From: an uncultured Chloroflexales bacterium
GTDB lineage: Bacteria > Chloroflexota > Chloroflexia > Chloroflexales > Chloroflexaceae
Length of the DNA: 43,740 nt
Reading direction: 5' to 3'
Assembly (NCBI GenBank): GCA_937925925.1
Contig: CALANA010000008.1
Coordinates: forward strand, 1-43,740
Below are positions 6,470 to 15,543 of this stretch, piece after piece. The notes beneath the pieces are model-generated. The model was not told the DNA's origin and did not search any database. It worked only from the letters and a program-made list of their open reading frames with translations. Position numbers and translations under genes: made by a program. The stretch's first letter is position 1. Each line of letters starts with the position of its first letter.

Positions 6470-9280
6470 TCAGGATGCGCGATCGATGACTTCAGTCGCA
6501 TCCCACATTTGCTCATGGATACACACGATCGGTTGATCTGAATGCGCTGCTAAGGGGAGCGTGAAAGAGAACGTCGCCCCGGCGTCAGGCATGCTTTCCA
6601 CCCATAAATGCCCACCAAAATGGTTAATAATATGCCGACTAATGGGCAAACCTAAGCCGGTTCCCTGGGGTTTATCAGTCAAGGTATCCCCCACCTGGCG
6701 AAACTTATCGAAGATAATCCGTTGATCTTCAGGACGAATACCAGGGCCGTTATCACGCACATCAACACGCAAGCTATCTTCATTGGCGTGCAAGCTCACA
6801 GCGATCATACCCTTGGTTTTATCACAAAACTTGACAGCATTGGAGAGCAGGTTTAGCAACACCTGCATTAATCGATCCCGATCAGCTTTCACTGGAGGAA
6901 CATGATCGGGTAAATCCACATGGAGTTGAATATGTTTCTCGTTAAAAAGCTGACTGGTTGAAGAGAGTGAGTCTTCAATAACCTCTTTGAGATCAACCGC
7001 AACGATATTCCATTTGGCATTGCCTGACTCGATTTTGGACAGATCCAGCACCTGGTTAATGAGGCGCGTCAAACGTTCGCTTTCCTTCACAATAATGTTG
7101 AGAAACTTGATGCGCTGCTCAACTTCGAGGTCAGGATGATCAGATAAAATTTCTGAAAAAGCACGAATAGACGTCAGAGGAGTGCGCAACTCGTGCGTCA
7201 CGGTGGAGATAAAATCATCTTTCAGCCGATCGAGTTCCTTGAGTTGTTCATTCGCCGCTCGTAGTTCAGCCGTTGCCGCCTCTAATTCCTGTGATTTCTG
7301 CTCCAACTGGCGACTATAGGCGCGTACCTGCGAAGCCTCTTCCAGGATCTGCATCACCTCACTGGTACCCAGCGGCTCTTCCTTGACTGCTGAGGCGAGC
7401 ATCACGCGCGCCGAGGCTGCGCCTATCGTGCCTGCCAGTTGCATCTCGGCAAAGTGGACGAATTCTGCATCAGGTTCAAGTTGATCGGAGTTGCTCAATC
7501 CTCGTCGTTCGACATACCCGGCGATAGCCTCTTCGGCGCGACTCGGCCCCAGAAAGCGGCCCAGCAGGGTGCGCAAATCGACCATAGATGCCGTGCCACG
7601 CCAGAAACGTGAGCCACCACCAGCCTGTGATTGCTGAAAGATATCCACAAACAGGGTGGCCTGAGTGTGTTCTACCGCGCTATGCTTGCCCGACAAGGAG
7701 AACCCGATATAGGCACCCGTATTTACCAGCAGGCTCCAGATCAGCGTATGCGTAATATGATCCAGCCCATCCAGTCCGAACAAAGCATATGGTCTGAGCA
7801 GCGCGATGCCAAATGGCCCTTCTGTCACGATACTCGACGGGAGCCAGAACGAGCCAGTATAAGCCAGCGAGGGCAGCAATAACGTGTAGCCCCAGACAAC
7901 AAATCCCAGGGTTAAGCCAATCAAGGCACCCGAATGGCTGCCCCCCTTCCAGAAAATACCGCCCAGGATGGCCGGGGCAAATTGGGCCACGGCCGCAAAT
8001 GATACTAATCCAATCGACACCAGCGCCGACTGGGATCCAATCAGGCGAAAATAGATATATCCGAGCAACAGCACCAGGATAATCGTGCCGCGCCGAATAT
8101 GCAGTAGCAGACCGCTCAGATCGGGTTGCTCCGTCAGGCGTAACCATTTCTGGCGCAACAACACCGGCATCACGAGATCGTTGCTTACCATCGTACTCAG
8201 CGCAATCGTCTCCACAATCACCATGCCGGTCGCAGCCGAGATACCGCCAATGAAGACCAGGAGCGCCAGTGATTCTTGTTGATGGAGCATGGGCAACGCC
8301 AGCACAAAATAGTCCGGTTCAATGGTACCTGCCGGCAATTGCAGCAACCCGGCGAAGGCGATCGGCAAAACAAAAATATTAATCGCCAGCAAATACAACG
8401 GAAACAGCCACATCGCTTTGTTGATGTGCGACTCGTCTACATTCTCAACCACAGCTATCTGGAACTGACGCGGCAAAAACATAATTGCCAGCATCGAGAG
8501 GAAATTCAACCAGGCCCAACTCTCATAACTTCCTGTTGTTTCGTTGAACAGCAGAAGCGCAGAGAAATCATCATTCGCGGTTGCATGCGCAAATACATCA
8601 CCAAACCCCCGGTACAGACCAAAGGTAACAAACAGACCCACGGCTAGAAAAGCCAGCAACTTCACCAGCGACTCGAAGGCGATCGCGGCCACCATCCCCT
8701 CGTGCCGCTCCGTCACATCTAGATGGCGCGTACCAAAGACAATCGTAAAAGCAGCAAGTAAGATAGCTACGTACAACGTCTTGTCGCTGATAATGGGGAT
8801 CGTATCCACATCCGCTGGCATCATAATTGCTGGATACTCTAGCAGAATACTGAAGGTATGTGACACGGCCTTCAGTTGCAGGGCAATGTAGGGAATAATC
8901 CCCACGACAGCAATAATTGTCACCAACCCACCGAGGAGGGTGCTTTTGCCATATCGAGAGGCAATAAAGTCGGCAATCGAGGTAATCCGGTAGGTCTTAC
9001 TAATGCGAACGATTTTGCGCAGGACGAACCACCATAGGATCGCCATTAAGGTTGGGCCGAGATAAATAGGCAGAAAGCCAATACCGGTGTTAGCGGCACG
9101 CCCCACACTGCCATAAAACGTCCAGGATGTACAATACACCGCCAGGGAAAGGGCGTAGATGTAGGGATTACTGATAATACTACGGCCAGCATCGGCCCGC
9201 TTATCGCCATAATACGCAATGGCGAACAGGATGCCAAGGTATGCAAATGAAACGACAAGAATGATCCAACTCTGGAGCAT
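6470..9280 (-). CDS. CbrA/CrbS-like sensor: SLC5 sodium:solute symporter fused to histidine kinase
   Basis: 936 residues. Residues 1-530 form a 12-13 helix SLC5-type transporter with the usual CbrA opening (SNPYIYALSLAVYCTSWTF). About 550-640 is a helical segment (WRGTASMVDLRTLLGRFLGP) matching the STAC linker of CbrA/CrbS. A coiled coil (about 645-685) leads to HisKA with THELRTPLTS (phosphoacceptor H696) and HATPase_c with NLLSNAVKF, DNGPGI and GTGLGL. There is no attached receiver, unlike hybrid CrbS. Family knowledge: such kinases sense or transport carbon sources such as histidine or acetate. The partner is probably the downstream receiver. Substrate here is unknown. The small CbrX-like gene lies just upstream. 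Confidence 0.93.
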   Translation of the reverse strand: MLQSWIILVVSFAYLGILFAIAYYGDKRADAGRSIISNPYIYALSLAVYCTSWTFYGSVGRAANTGIGFLPIYLGPTLMAILWWFVLRKIVRISKTYRITSIADFIASRYGKSTLLGGLVTIIAVVGIIPYIALQLKAVSHTFSILLEYPAIMMPADVDTIPIISDKTLYVAILLAAFTIVFGTRHLDVTERHEGMVAAIAFESLVKLLAFLAVGLFVTFGLYRGFGDVFAHATANDDFSALLLFNETTGSYESWAWLNFLSMLAIMFLPRQFQIAVVENVDESHINKAMWLFPLYLLAINIFVLPIAFAGLLQLPAGTIEPDYFVLALPMLHQQESLALLVFIGGISAATGMVIVETIALSTMVSNDLVMPVLLRQKWLRLTEQPDLSGLLLHIRRGTIILVLLLGYIYFRLIGSQSALVSIGLVSFAAVAQFAPAILGGIFWKGGSHSGALIGLTLGFVVWGYTLLLPSLAYTGSFWLPSSIVTEGPFGIALLRPYALFGLDGLDHITHTLIWSLLVNTGAYIGFSLSGKHSAVEHTQATLFVDIFQQSQAGGGSRFWRGTASMVDLRTLLGRFLGPSRAEEAIAGYVERRGLSNSDQLEPDAEFVHFAEMQLAGTIGAASARVMLASAVKEEPLGTSEVMQILEEASQVRAYSRQLEQKSQELEAATAELRAANEQLKELDRLKDDFISTVTHELRTPLTSIRAFSEILSDHPDLEVEQRIKFLNIIVKESERLTRLINQVLDLSKIESGNAKWNIVAVDLKEVIEDSLSSTSQLFNEKHIQLHVDLPDHVPPVKADRDRLMQVLLNLLSNAVKFCDKTKGMIAVSLHANEDSLRVDVRDNGPGIRPEDQRIIFDKFRQVGDTLTDKPQGTGLGLPISRHIINHFGGHLWVESMPDAGATFSFTLPLAAHSDQPIVCIHEQMWDATEVIDRAS

Positions 9281-9300
9281 ATCTCAACGTTACCTATCAT

Positions 9301-9343
9301 CCCCCCTCATTCCCCCTCCTCCGCAGGGGGAGGTAGGGGGGGG
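9301..9343. other. C/G-rich intergenic hairpin between the small membrane protein and the kinase
   Basis: CCCCCTCCTCC at 9312-9322 pairs with GGAGG and AGGGGG at 9329-9340 with one bulged T; the flanking C and G runs can extend the stem. It sits in the 69-bp gap, so in the minus-strand transcript it would fold just upstream of the kinase start and could reduce or separate its expression. It may equally be a dispersed repeat. Confidence 0.55.
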
Positions 9344-9349
9344 ATCACA

Positions 9350-9547
9350 CTAGCGTGGCTTTTCCATAATCAGCACTATGAGGACGATCAATCCGAGCCA
9401 GGCGCTAAACAGATAGACATATAACAACGGTATACCAAAGATGATTGTATGACGGCTAAACACGGCGAGCAAAGGATAGTTAAACAGCAAGCATCCGAGT
9501 AAAAACAAAGCAATGAAGCGTTGTCCTCGCACATCTTTCTGTTTCAT
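9350..9547 (-). CDS. Small two-helix membrane protein, CbrX-like
   Basis: 65 residues. A basic start (MKQKDVRGQR) is followed by two hydrophobic helices (about 11-31 and 38-59) separated by a short loop with FGIPLLY, and a basic end. Short proteins of this form are found immediately upstream of CbrA-type transporter kinases; in Pseudomonas the equivalent reading frame is called cbrX and is translationally linked to cbrA. Here the gap to the kinase is 69 bp and contains a hairpin. A role in assembling or tuning the transporter domain is inferred only from position. Confidence 0.75.
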   Translation of the reverse strand: MKQKDVRGQRFIALFLLGCLLFNYPLLAVFSRHTIIFGIPLLYVYLFSAWLGLIVLIVLIMEKPR

Positions 9548-9954
9548 ACAGGTTCCTTACCGTGGTTGCCAGTCACATCGAACTGGATCATATTTCGATA
9601 AGATCAAGCGGCAAGAGATGATATAGCAAGCGATGGATTGTGAGAAAACCGAAGGCCCGACTGTCGCCTGGGTAGTACTCCGTTCAGGCAAAAGCCAGGA
9701 CTCCGATTGACCATTGGGATAGGCTTGGTATCTATTGGCCATTTCTGCTTGTCTGGCATCATCGCGCTAGCAGCTTATTGTACAGGATTGTATCTTTGGT
9801 ATCTGGCAGAACATCAATGTCCTAACCTGCATCCTTAACGAGTACGGCCAGAGGGTCTTCCCCGCTTCTTTGCGGTACGATCGTAAGGTTCAGGCTTATG
9901 CTATGCTGCAAATTCTACCACAGTTTTGAACATTGGCGTAGCGCATTCTGGCAG
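9548..9954. other. 407-bp gap, no gene recognised
   Basis: This separates the DUF294 gene from the small membrane protein, all on the minus strand. No conserved reading frame, tandem repeat or strong terminator was seen. It probably holds the promoter of the transporter-kinase transcript, but no good -35/-10 pair could be picked out. Confidence 0.4.
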
Positions 9955-11850
9955 TTACGCAATCTGCCCTGTCTGAAACGCCAGGGCGACACTCCGTTGT
10001 ACACGGGCGATAGCCTGAAACGCTTCTTTCAAATCACGTTGTTCCACAGCGCTAAGTTGTCCGTAGAGAATATGATTATCTGGTGTATGCCCACTCTGAA
10101 TTTGTTGATACTGGTGGCGCAACCGCAGCAGACTCAGAAGTTCAAAGGCCGCCGTCAATTCTTCCAATCCAGTGGTACTCAACTGGCTGGCAGGCGTAGA
10201 CATACGCAACCGCGCCAGGGTATTGGTTGCCGCACATCCGGCTTCAAGGGCAAAAAGGCGTGCCAGATCGACGATCAAGGCCGTGCCACGCTGCTTCAGA
10301 TTAAGGGTTTCGCGTCCGGCAGCGTTTCGTTCGGTGACAATCTGACGAAAAAATCCGAGCGGCACCGTCTGCTGCTGGGCTGTACGCGCCAGGCGTGCCA
10401 GAAAGATTTGCTGCTCACGTGCTTGCAGCAAGATGGGCCGTAGCGCTGTCTCGGCGTCCAGTGTCCCATAGACACGCCGGAAATCAAAGAAGATCGTCAC
10501 CTGTAGCAACGCCTCTTCGTCGGGTGTATGAATCCAACGCTCAAAGTAGTTTTGCCAGACCGAAAGCGGCTGTCGCCATTCAGGATTGGTCGCCATCACA
10601 TTGCCGGGACAGCGTGGAAACCCGCAGGCAACCAGTTGTTCCACCACCTGTTCAGCCAGGGCAGCAAAGTAAGCATCCGCATCCGGCGGGGCATGATCGG
10701 CATACACCAGCGCGTTGTCCTGATCGGTATGCAGAGTCTGTTCATAGCGGCCTTCGCTGCCTAGCACAAACCAGTCGTAGGCACAGGGTGGCGGGCCAAG
10801 GTGACTCTCCGCATCATGGAGTAGGCGTGCCAGCAGCGCATCGTGGGCAATCGAGACAATCCGTCCGATGTCACTGAAACGTGCGCCCGTTTCTAGCAGT
10901 GTGCCTACTGTTTCCGTAATATGATCGGCATAGGCACGCAACTGGTCGATCCCCTGGGCCCGGGCCAGTTGCTGCGAGAGAAAAAGTGGGCTGTGACTAC
11001 GCCGCCGCATAATGTCTGTACGCGTTACCAGGCCGATAATCTGATCATTCTCACTAATCGGCATCTGGTGAATGTCATTTTCCAGCATGATCAGCAATCC
11101 TTCCAATACCAGGCTATCGGCCGGCAAAGTCAAAGCGGGTGAACTCATTACTTCGGCAACCAGTGTACTGTCTTTCAAGCCGGTTGAGAGGACACGATTA
11201 CGCAGATCACGGTCAGTAATAATACCGGGTGGCGTGGAAGTAACCACCAGGCTGGACACATCATGTTCACGCATAATCTGCGCTGCCTGGCGCACAGTGG
11301 CCTCTGGCCTGACCGTGATCAGGCTACGCCGTACCAGGTCGCGCAGACGCAACTGGAACAACACTGGATCGGCATTGGTGTAATGGGCTTGCAGGCGATG
11401 GCTCAGGCGCTCAATGGCCGAGTCGGTAAAAAAACGGGCGAATGCGGGGTAATCGCGGCGCAACTGGTGAAAGATGCTGGCGGGCAGGCGATACACCCAG
11501 GTCTCGCTGCAAGCGCGAACGGTTGCAATTGGTGGGCGCTCGCGGATCAACGAAGGGTGCCCAAAAAACTCCCCGCTACCCAGCGTCTGAAAAACACGTA
11601 TGCCCTGTTCTTCTTCACGGAGCAGATCGACACTGCCCTGGCGTACCATGTAGAGATACTGGTTAAGATTGCGCCCCTGTACCAGAATATTCTCGCCAGC
11701 AGCAAAATGCTGGCACTCGACGACACGCGCTATCTGTTCCACCTGGCTCAATGAGAGTTGGTTAAACGGCGGGTAGTGATGGAGAAATTCGATAATTGTA
11801 TGTATTGTGTCTTCCATCGCATATGTCTTTACGAGACAAGATTTGTACAT
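9955..11850 (-). CDS. cNMP-binding/CBS/DUF294 nucleotidyltransferase-like signalling protein
   Basis: 631 residues, cytoplasmic. A cyclic-nucleotide-binding beta barrel (about 40-140, with GSGEFFGHPSLI), a CBS pair (about 180-295, ending GLVTRTDIM), a DUF294 nucleotidyltransferase-like domain (about 345-480, with LGSEGRYEQTLHTDQDNAL) and a helical DUF294_C domain to the end. The GS...D-x-D pattern of the polymerase-beta fold is intact. These proteins commonly neighbour CrbS-type symporters and DnaQ-like exonucleases in proteobacteria; this window repeats that association. The start at 11850 lies inside an inverted repeat, and the in-frame ATG at 11817 (MEDTIHT) is a good alternative. The ligand is not known. 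Confidence 0.9.
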   Translation of the reverse strand: MYKSCLVKTYAMEDTIHTIIEFLHHYPPFNQLSLSQVEQIARVVECQHFAAGENILVQGRNLNQYLYMVRQGSVDLLREEEQGIRVFQTLGSGEFFGHPSLIRERPPIATVRACSETWVYRLPASIFHQLRRDYPAFARFFTDSAIERLSHRLQAHYTNADPVLFQLRLRDLVRRSLITVRPEATVRQAAQIMREHDVSSLVVTSTPPGIITDRDLRNRVLSTGLKDSTLVAEVMSSPALTLPADSLVLEGLLIMLENDIHQMPISENDQIIGLVTRTDIMRRRSHSPLFLSQQLARAQGIDQLRAYADHITETVGTLLETGARFSDIGRIVSIAHDALLARLLHDAESHLGPPPCAYDWFVLGSEGRYEQTLHTDQDNALVYADHAPPDADAYFAALAEQVVEQLVACGFPRCPGNVMATNPEWRQPLSVWQNYFERWIHTPDEEALLQVTIFFDFRRVYGTLDAETALRPILLQAREQQIFLARLARTAQQQTVPLGFFRQIVTERNAAGRETLNLKQRGTALIVDLARLFALEAGCAATNTLARLRMSTPASQLSTTGLEELTAAFELLSLLRLRHQYQQIQSGHTPDNHILYGQLSAVEQRDLKEAFQAIARVQRSVALAFQTGQIA

Positions 11851-11871
11851 ACTTTCCAGTGCGAAAGTATG
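11848..11871. promoter_or_regulatory. Inverted repeat at the DUF294 gene start
   Basis: CATACTTTC and GAAAGTATG form a perfect 9-bp inverted repeat with a 6-nt spacer. It covers the first possible start codon of the minus-strand gene, so it is either an operator just upstream of a true start at 11817 or a hairpin controlling initiation at 11850. Confidence 0.5.
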
Positions 11872-11875
11872 TCGT

Positions 11876-11891
11876 AACGACTGTAGTCGTT
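11876..11891. repeat. AACGAC-N4-GTCGTT palindrome, copy 1
   Basis: AACGAC, four bases, GTCGTT. The same palindrome with a different loop recurs at 23936-23951 upstream of trpB. Its occurrence in two unrelated intergenic places suggests a short dispersed repeat rather than a gene-specific operator. The remaining bases to 12050 contain no recognised element. Confidence 0.5.
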
Positions 11892-12051
11892 CCTAAAGCT
11901 GTAGCGCAACTGAAGGTGTCACTACCACAGTCACATCAAATCGTAACAACCTTATGATATGATCGTAGTTATTATCTCTGGCTGTGGCGCTGCTACGGCC
12001 ACCCGGCGCACGAACCACGAATAAAACCTTCATATTAAAGCTGAAATCCTA

Positions 12052-12088
12052 ACAAAAAGCTCTCACCTCAGGTTCCTAAGGTGAGAGC
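12052..12088 (-). terminator. Intrinsic terminator after spoVS
   Basis: On the minus strand a perfect 10-bp stem (GCTCTCACCT / AGGTGAGAGC, 12059-12088) with a 10-nt loop is followed by TTTTTGTT. It lies 83 bp past the spoVS stop and should end the rny-spoVS transcript. Confidence 0.9.
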
Positions 12089-12171
12089 AACGATAACCCG
12101 AAGAAAACACGACATCCGATAGACACGTAATCAGTAGGCACAATCGGTGTGGATCACCCGCAATCCACCGA

Positions 12172-12501
12172 TCATGAAACTGGCAACCGCTTTTCAATGA
12201 GCAGGCGAATAGCGGTACGTTCCTCGTCATCGATGGCAACATCAATGAAGGAGGGAATGCACACAATATCAATACCTTCCTCATTCAAATAACTGCGCGC
12301 AATGGCCACCGCTTTAATGGCCTGATTGGTCGCGCCAGCACCGATAGACTGCACTTCGGCCATCCCACTTTCACGGATCACACCAGCAATCGCACCCGCG
12401 ACAGCACTGGGCCGTGAACGGGTTGAGACCTTTAAGACTTCAGTTGGGCCAGGTTGCTGGGTTTCGATCGTTTCACCAACAGCGCGGGCAATTGTATTCA
12501 T
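12172..12501 (-). CDS. spoVS: Stage V sporulation protein S (SpoVS/Alba-like)
   Basis: 109 residues. The conserved core VLKVSTRSRPSAVAGAIAG, then IGAGATNQAIKA and VCIPSFIDVAID, is diagnostic for SpoVS, a small Alba-fold protein thought to bind nucleic acid. The ATG at 12501 is chosen because GAGGAGG lies 5 bases before it and homologues begin near here; the frame is open further upstream to 12576 but without a comparable site. SpoVS occurs widely in non-sporulating bacteria. It follows rny by 164 bp on the same strand, a pairing also known in Firmicutes, and ends at a clear terminator. Confidence 0.95.
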   Translation of the reverse strand: MNTIARAVGETIETQQPGPTEVLKVSTRSRPSAVAGAIAGVIRESGMAEVQSIGAGATNQAIKAVAIARSYLNEEGIDIVCIPSFIDVAIDDEERTAIRLLIEKRLPVS

Positions 12502-12665
12502 ACGTTCCTCCTCTGAGTTTGTTGAAAGATTTGTCGATATCAAAATAGGCTTGTCTGATGGAGTGTCTGGTATCATCTCAGAGCCACCCTCCTCTCTGTA
12601 CTTTGGTAATGCGTGGTATTGATGTCGGGATATGACATGGGTCGATAAACGATACCAGGAGATCC

Positions 12666-14198
12666 TTATCGTGCATAGTCTACCGCCCGCGTTTCTCGGA
12701 TAACCGTGATTTTGATTTGCCCAGGATATTGAAGACTTTCCTCAATTTTTTTCGCCACATCACGAGCAAGATGAATGCTGGCATAGTCATCAATGGTATC
12801 GGGTTGTACCATCACCCGGACTTCACGCCCGGCCTGGACTGCGAAGGCACGTTGTACACCCGTAAACGACGTAGCAACGGTTTCAAGTGATTCAAGTCGT
12901 TTGATATAAAGATCCAGGGTTTCACGGCGAGCACCAGGGCGACCGCCAGAAATAGCATCAACGGCTTGAACAATAAACGCCTCAACCGTCTGGGGTTCTT
13001 CATCATTATGATGCGCCGCGATCGCATGAACAATATAGGGCGAACGCCCCAGGCGACGGGCAATATCCGCGCCAATGAGGGCATGTGGCCCCTGCACTTC
13101 ATAATCAACGGCTTTACCGATATCATGGAGGAGTGCCGCAGTCTTGGCAACATGCATGTTTGCGCCCAATTCGGCGGCGATATGTGCAGCCAACAACGAG
13201 CATTCCAGTGAGTGTTGGAGTACATTCTGTCCATAACTGGTACGATATTTTAACCGACCTAATAGCTTGATCAGGTCAGGGTGGAGTCCTTGCACATTGG
13301 CCTCATATGCTACTCGTTCACCTTCCTCGCGCATAATTTGCTCAATTTCCTGTTGTGTTTTCAACACCATTTCCTCAATGCGCGCAGGATGGATACGACC
13401 ATCCTTGAGGAGTCGGGTGAGCGCAATGCGGGCCACTTCACGGCGGACGGGATCGTGGCAGGAGAGCGTTACCGCCTCCGGGGTATCATCAATAATCACA
13501 TCCACGCCCGTAATTTGCTCAAAGGCCCGAATATTCCGTCCTTCGCGGCCAATAATTCGCCCCTTGAGTTCTTCGCCAGGTAAATTCACCGTAGTCACTG
13601 TCAACTCGGCCACATAATCAGATGCACAACGTTGGATAGCCATGCCAACAATCTTGCGGGCACGCTTATCCGCTTCTTCGCGCGTGGCCTGCTCAACCTC
13701 GCGGATACGACGTGCGGCGTCCTCGCGCGCCTCTTGTTCGGCCCTGGTCAAAATAATATGACGTGCTTCCTCCTGGCTCAGCGCCGAGATACGTTCAAGC
13801 TCAAGAAGCTGTTGGGCTTTCAGTTGGGCAGCTTCCTGATACAACTGCTCAATCTGGCGTTCACGATGTGTTAGTTGCCGTTCGCGCCGTTCTAGCCCCT
13901 CGAGTTTGCGATCAAGATTCTCCTCCTTGCGCTGTAATCGATCTTCCTGTTTTTGTATTGCTTGCCGGGCCTCTTTTATCTCAGCTTCCACCTCATTACG
14001 AATGCACAGGGCTTCGTCTTTGGCTTGCAGCAACAGTTCTTTTTGTTGCGAGCGGGTTTCTTCGAGCAGCAGCCGCGCCTGCGTCTCTTGCTGCTGAATA
14101 CGCGAATAGACGCCATTTTTCATCCAACGTAATCCAAGGGTAGCGCCAGCAACTAGGCCTGTAATGAGCGCTAGCAAGGCCCAGACTATCTCATGCAC
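12666..14198 (-). CDS. rny: Ribonuclease Y
   Basis: 510 residues, usual length for the family. An N-terminal membrane anchor (about 3-24), a long charged coiled coil (about 30-190), a KH RNA-binding domain ([15 protein letters not shown]) and an HD metal-dependent phosphodiesterase domain ([12 protein letters not shown], then [11 protein letters not shown]). The enzyme is an endoribonuclease that starts mRNA decay at the membrane. All key residues of the HD motif are present. It is followed by spoVS. A likely -10 box, TATAAT on the minus strand at 14296-14291, would give a leader of about 90 nt. Confidence 0.97.
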   Translation of the reverse strand: MHEIVWALLALITGLVAGATLGLRWMKNGVYSRIQQQETQARLLLEETRSQQKELLLQAKDEALCIRNEVEAEIKEARQAIQKQEDRLQRKEENLDRKLEGLERRERQLTHRERQIEQLYQEAAQLKAQQLLELERISALSQEEARHIILTRAEQEAREDAARRIREVEQATREEADKRARKIVGMAIQRCASDYVAELTVTTVNLPGEELKGRIIGREGRNIRAFEQITGVDVIIDDTPEAVTLSCHDPVRREVARIALTRLLKDGRIHPARIEEMVLKTQQEIEQIMREEGERVAYEANVQGLHPDLIKLLGRLKYRTSYGQNVLQHSLECSLLAAHIAAELGANMHVAKTAALLHDIGKAVDYEVQGPHALIGADIARRLGRSPYIVHAIAAHHNDEEPQTVEAFIVQAVDAISGGRPGARRETLDLYIKRLESLETVATSFTGVQRAFAVQAGREVRVMVQPDTIDDYASIHLARDVAKKIEESLQYPGQIKITVIRETRAVDYAR

Positions 14199-14290
14199 GT
14201 GTAGCCTCCTATATGATTGTTAAGGTGCAACAGACGAAGCTGGTATGATCAAACTTACCGCTTTCGTTATGTCGCAAAAATTTTGCAGTT

Positions 14291-14296
14291 ATTATA
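14291..14296 (-). promoter_or_regulatory. Possible -10 box for rny
   Basis: A perfect TATAAT on the minus strand, preceded by GC. The sequence 17 bases upstream (GTATTA) is a poor -35 match. TTGACC at 14336-14331 is too far away to pair with it. Confidence 0.4.
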
Positions 14297-14399
14297 GCTC
14301 TGTGGTATGTTAATAATACTGGTCAAGTGAGGTACTGTCAAGCACTGTGTGCAAATCAGGGCAAAATCGTACAGATGTCCTGTTATGCCGGCGCGAGTG

Positions 14400-14428
14400 T
14401 TGCGTCCCCCTGACCCATCTGGTATAAT
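14400..14428 (+). promoter_or_regulatory. Sigma-70-type promoter of the lipoprotein gene
   Basis: TTGCGT at 14400-14405, a 17-base spacer, and TATAAT at 14423-14428. The predicted start is 35-40 bases before the lipoprotein ATG, which has its own ribosome site. Confidence 0.75.
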
Positions 14429-14471
14429 CTACGCTGTTCAACAGTACGTACACTTTGAGGAGGAGTCTATT

Positions 14472-15302
14472 ATGTTTCGCACTCCATGGCGAGCCATGTT
14501 GCTCGCTGTTGTGCTGCTTGTCAGCCTTGCCACGCTGACAGCGTGCAGCGGTCAGGGTGGTGCGACAGGGGGAGCGCTCTATGTGCAGGATCTCTTGCAG
14601 CAAGCGCAGACATTTAACGGCCAGGAGATAACCGTCGATGGTGCGTATGTCTGGCGTCCCGGTGATCCTTCATTATCCGTACTGGCGCTTGGTGTCAGTA
14701 CGCTCGATAATGGTCTCGATGCTCAGCCACTCGGCGATCCGATCTGGGTCGATGATTTTCCCCCGGAAGAAACCGCGCATCTGCATCGTCCCGGCGACGC
14801 GGTCTATGGTTTTGTGCGCGTGACGGGTCGCTTTGAAACGAATGGTGGTTTTGGTCCTAATGGACAATATCAACATCGCCTGCAAGTCGTTCAGGCTCGA
14901 CCTATCGAGCAAATCCGCCGCGTGGAACACACCATCCGCAGTGGTTCACCTGGTGCGGGCAAGCTGTCCTTTTTTGATCTACAGCGCAACCCGGAACAGT
15001 ATCATGGTCAGACGATTACCACCCAGGGATATTATTTCTGGAACTCGCTGATTTATGTATTGGCAGAGGGGATTTCGACCGATGAAAATGGATCGAGTCC
15101 ATTACCGATAGGCAATCCTATCTGGATGGAGGGGTTTCCGCCAGATCAATCTGCTGCACTCAATATTGGCCCGAACAACAGTTATGTCTGGGGGTTGGTT
15201 GAAGTAACCGGTATTTTTGAAACCGGTGGTGGCTATGGTCGTGATGGGGCGTATCAAAGTCTGTTGACGGTTCAGGAAGCCACGGCGCTCGAAAAGAACT
15301 AA
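14472..15302 (+). CDS. Lipoprotein with two tandem copies of one domain, unknown function
   Basis: 276 residues. The ATG at 14472 is preferred over an upstream in-frame start because GAGGAG precedes it and a proper lipoprotein signal follows: MFRTPWRAMLLAVVLLVSLA then LTAC as lipobox. The mature part holds two related domains of about 110 residues. Shared landmarks are GQEITVDGAYVW / GQTITTQGYYFW, GDPIWVDDFPP / GNPIWMEGFPP, YGFVRVTGRFET / WGLVEVTGIFET and GGFGPNGQYQ / GGYGRDGAYQ. An OB-fold-like role is suggested by the GxxVxVxGxF pattern, but function is unknown. It is transcribed away from rny from its own promoter. Confidence 0.9.
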   Translation: MFRTPWRAMLLAVVLLVSLATLTACSGQGGATGGALYVQDLLQQAQTFNGQEITVDGAYVWRPGDPSLSVLALGVSTLDNGLDAQPLGDPIWVDDFPPEETAHLHRPGDAVYGFVRVTGRFETNGGFGPNGQYQHRLQVVQARPIEQIRRVEHTIRSGSPGAGKLSFFDLQRNPEQYHGQTITTQGYYFWNSLIYVLAEGISTDENGSSPLPIGNPIWMEGFPPDQSAALNIGPNNSYVWGLVEVTGIFETGGGYGRDGAYQSLLTVQEATALEKN

Positions 15303-15339
15303 CTATACTGTGCGATCTAACTTGATTATTCTGATGTGG

Positions 15340-15365
15340 AAACAGCAGCGCCAGTACTGCTGTTT
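15340..15365 (+). terminator. Probable hairpin terminator after the lipoprotein gene
   Basis: A perfect 9-bp stem AAACAGCAG / CTGCTGTTT with an 8-nt loop, 38 bases past the stop codon. The stem ends in TTT but no longer U tract follows, so termination may be partial. Confidence 0.5.
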
Positions 15366-15543
15366 CTACGCAGCTATGCCTGCTGATACGAGTTATGTAG
15401 TGGTTTGAATCTCAGGTTCTTTTCGCCAGTGTAGAAGGGTCTCTTCTGCCGAAATCGAGAGATCGCGTAACTCATGGTATTTCACGTGCTGCCAGTCTCT
15501 GGCTATGCTTCCATCATCTCTGATCGCTAAATGAGGTTCGTCG

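Noticed and set aside
9557..9742. A 61-residue minus-strand frame between the DUF294 gene and the CbrX-like gene
   Set aside because: No ribosome site, no conserved pattern and composition unlike its neighbours.
12502..12576. N-terminal extension of SpoVS to 12576
   Set aside because: GAGGAGG lies five bases before the ATG at 12501 and the family begins there.
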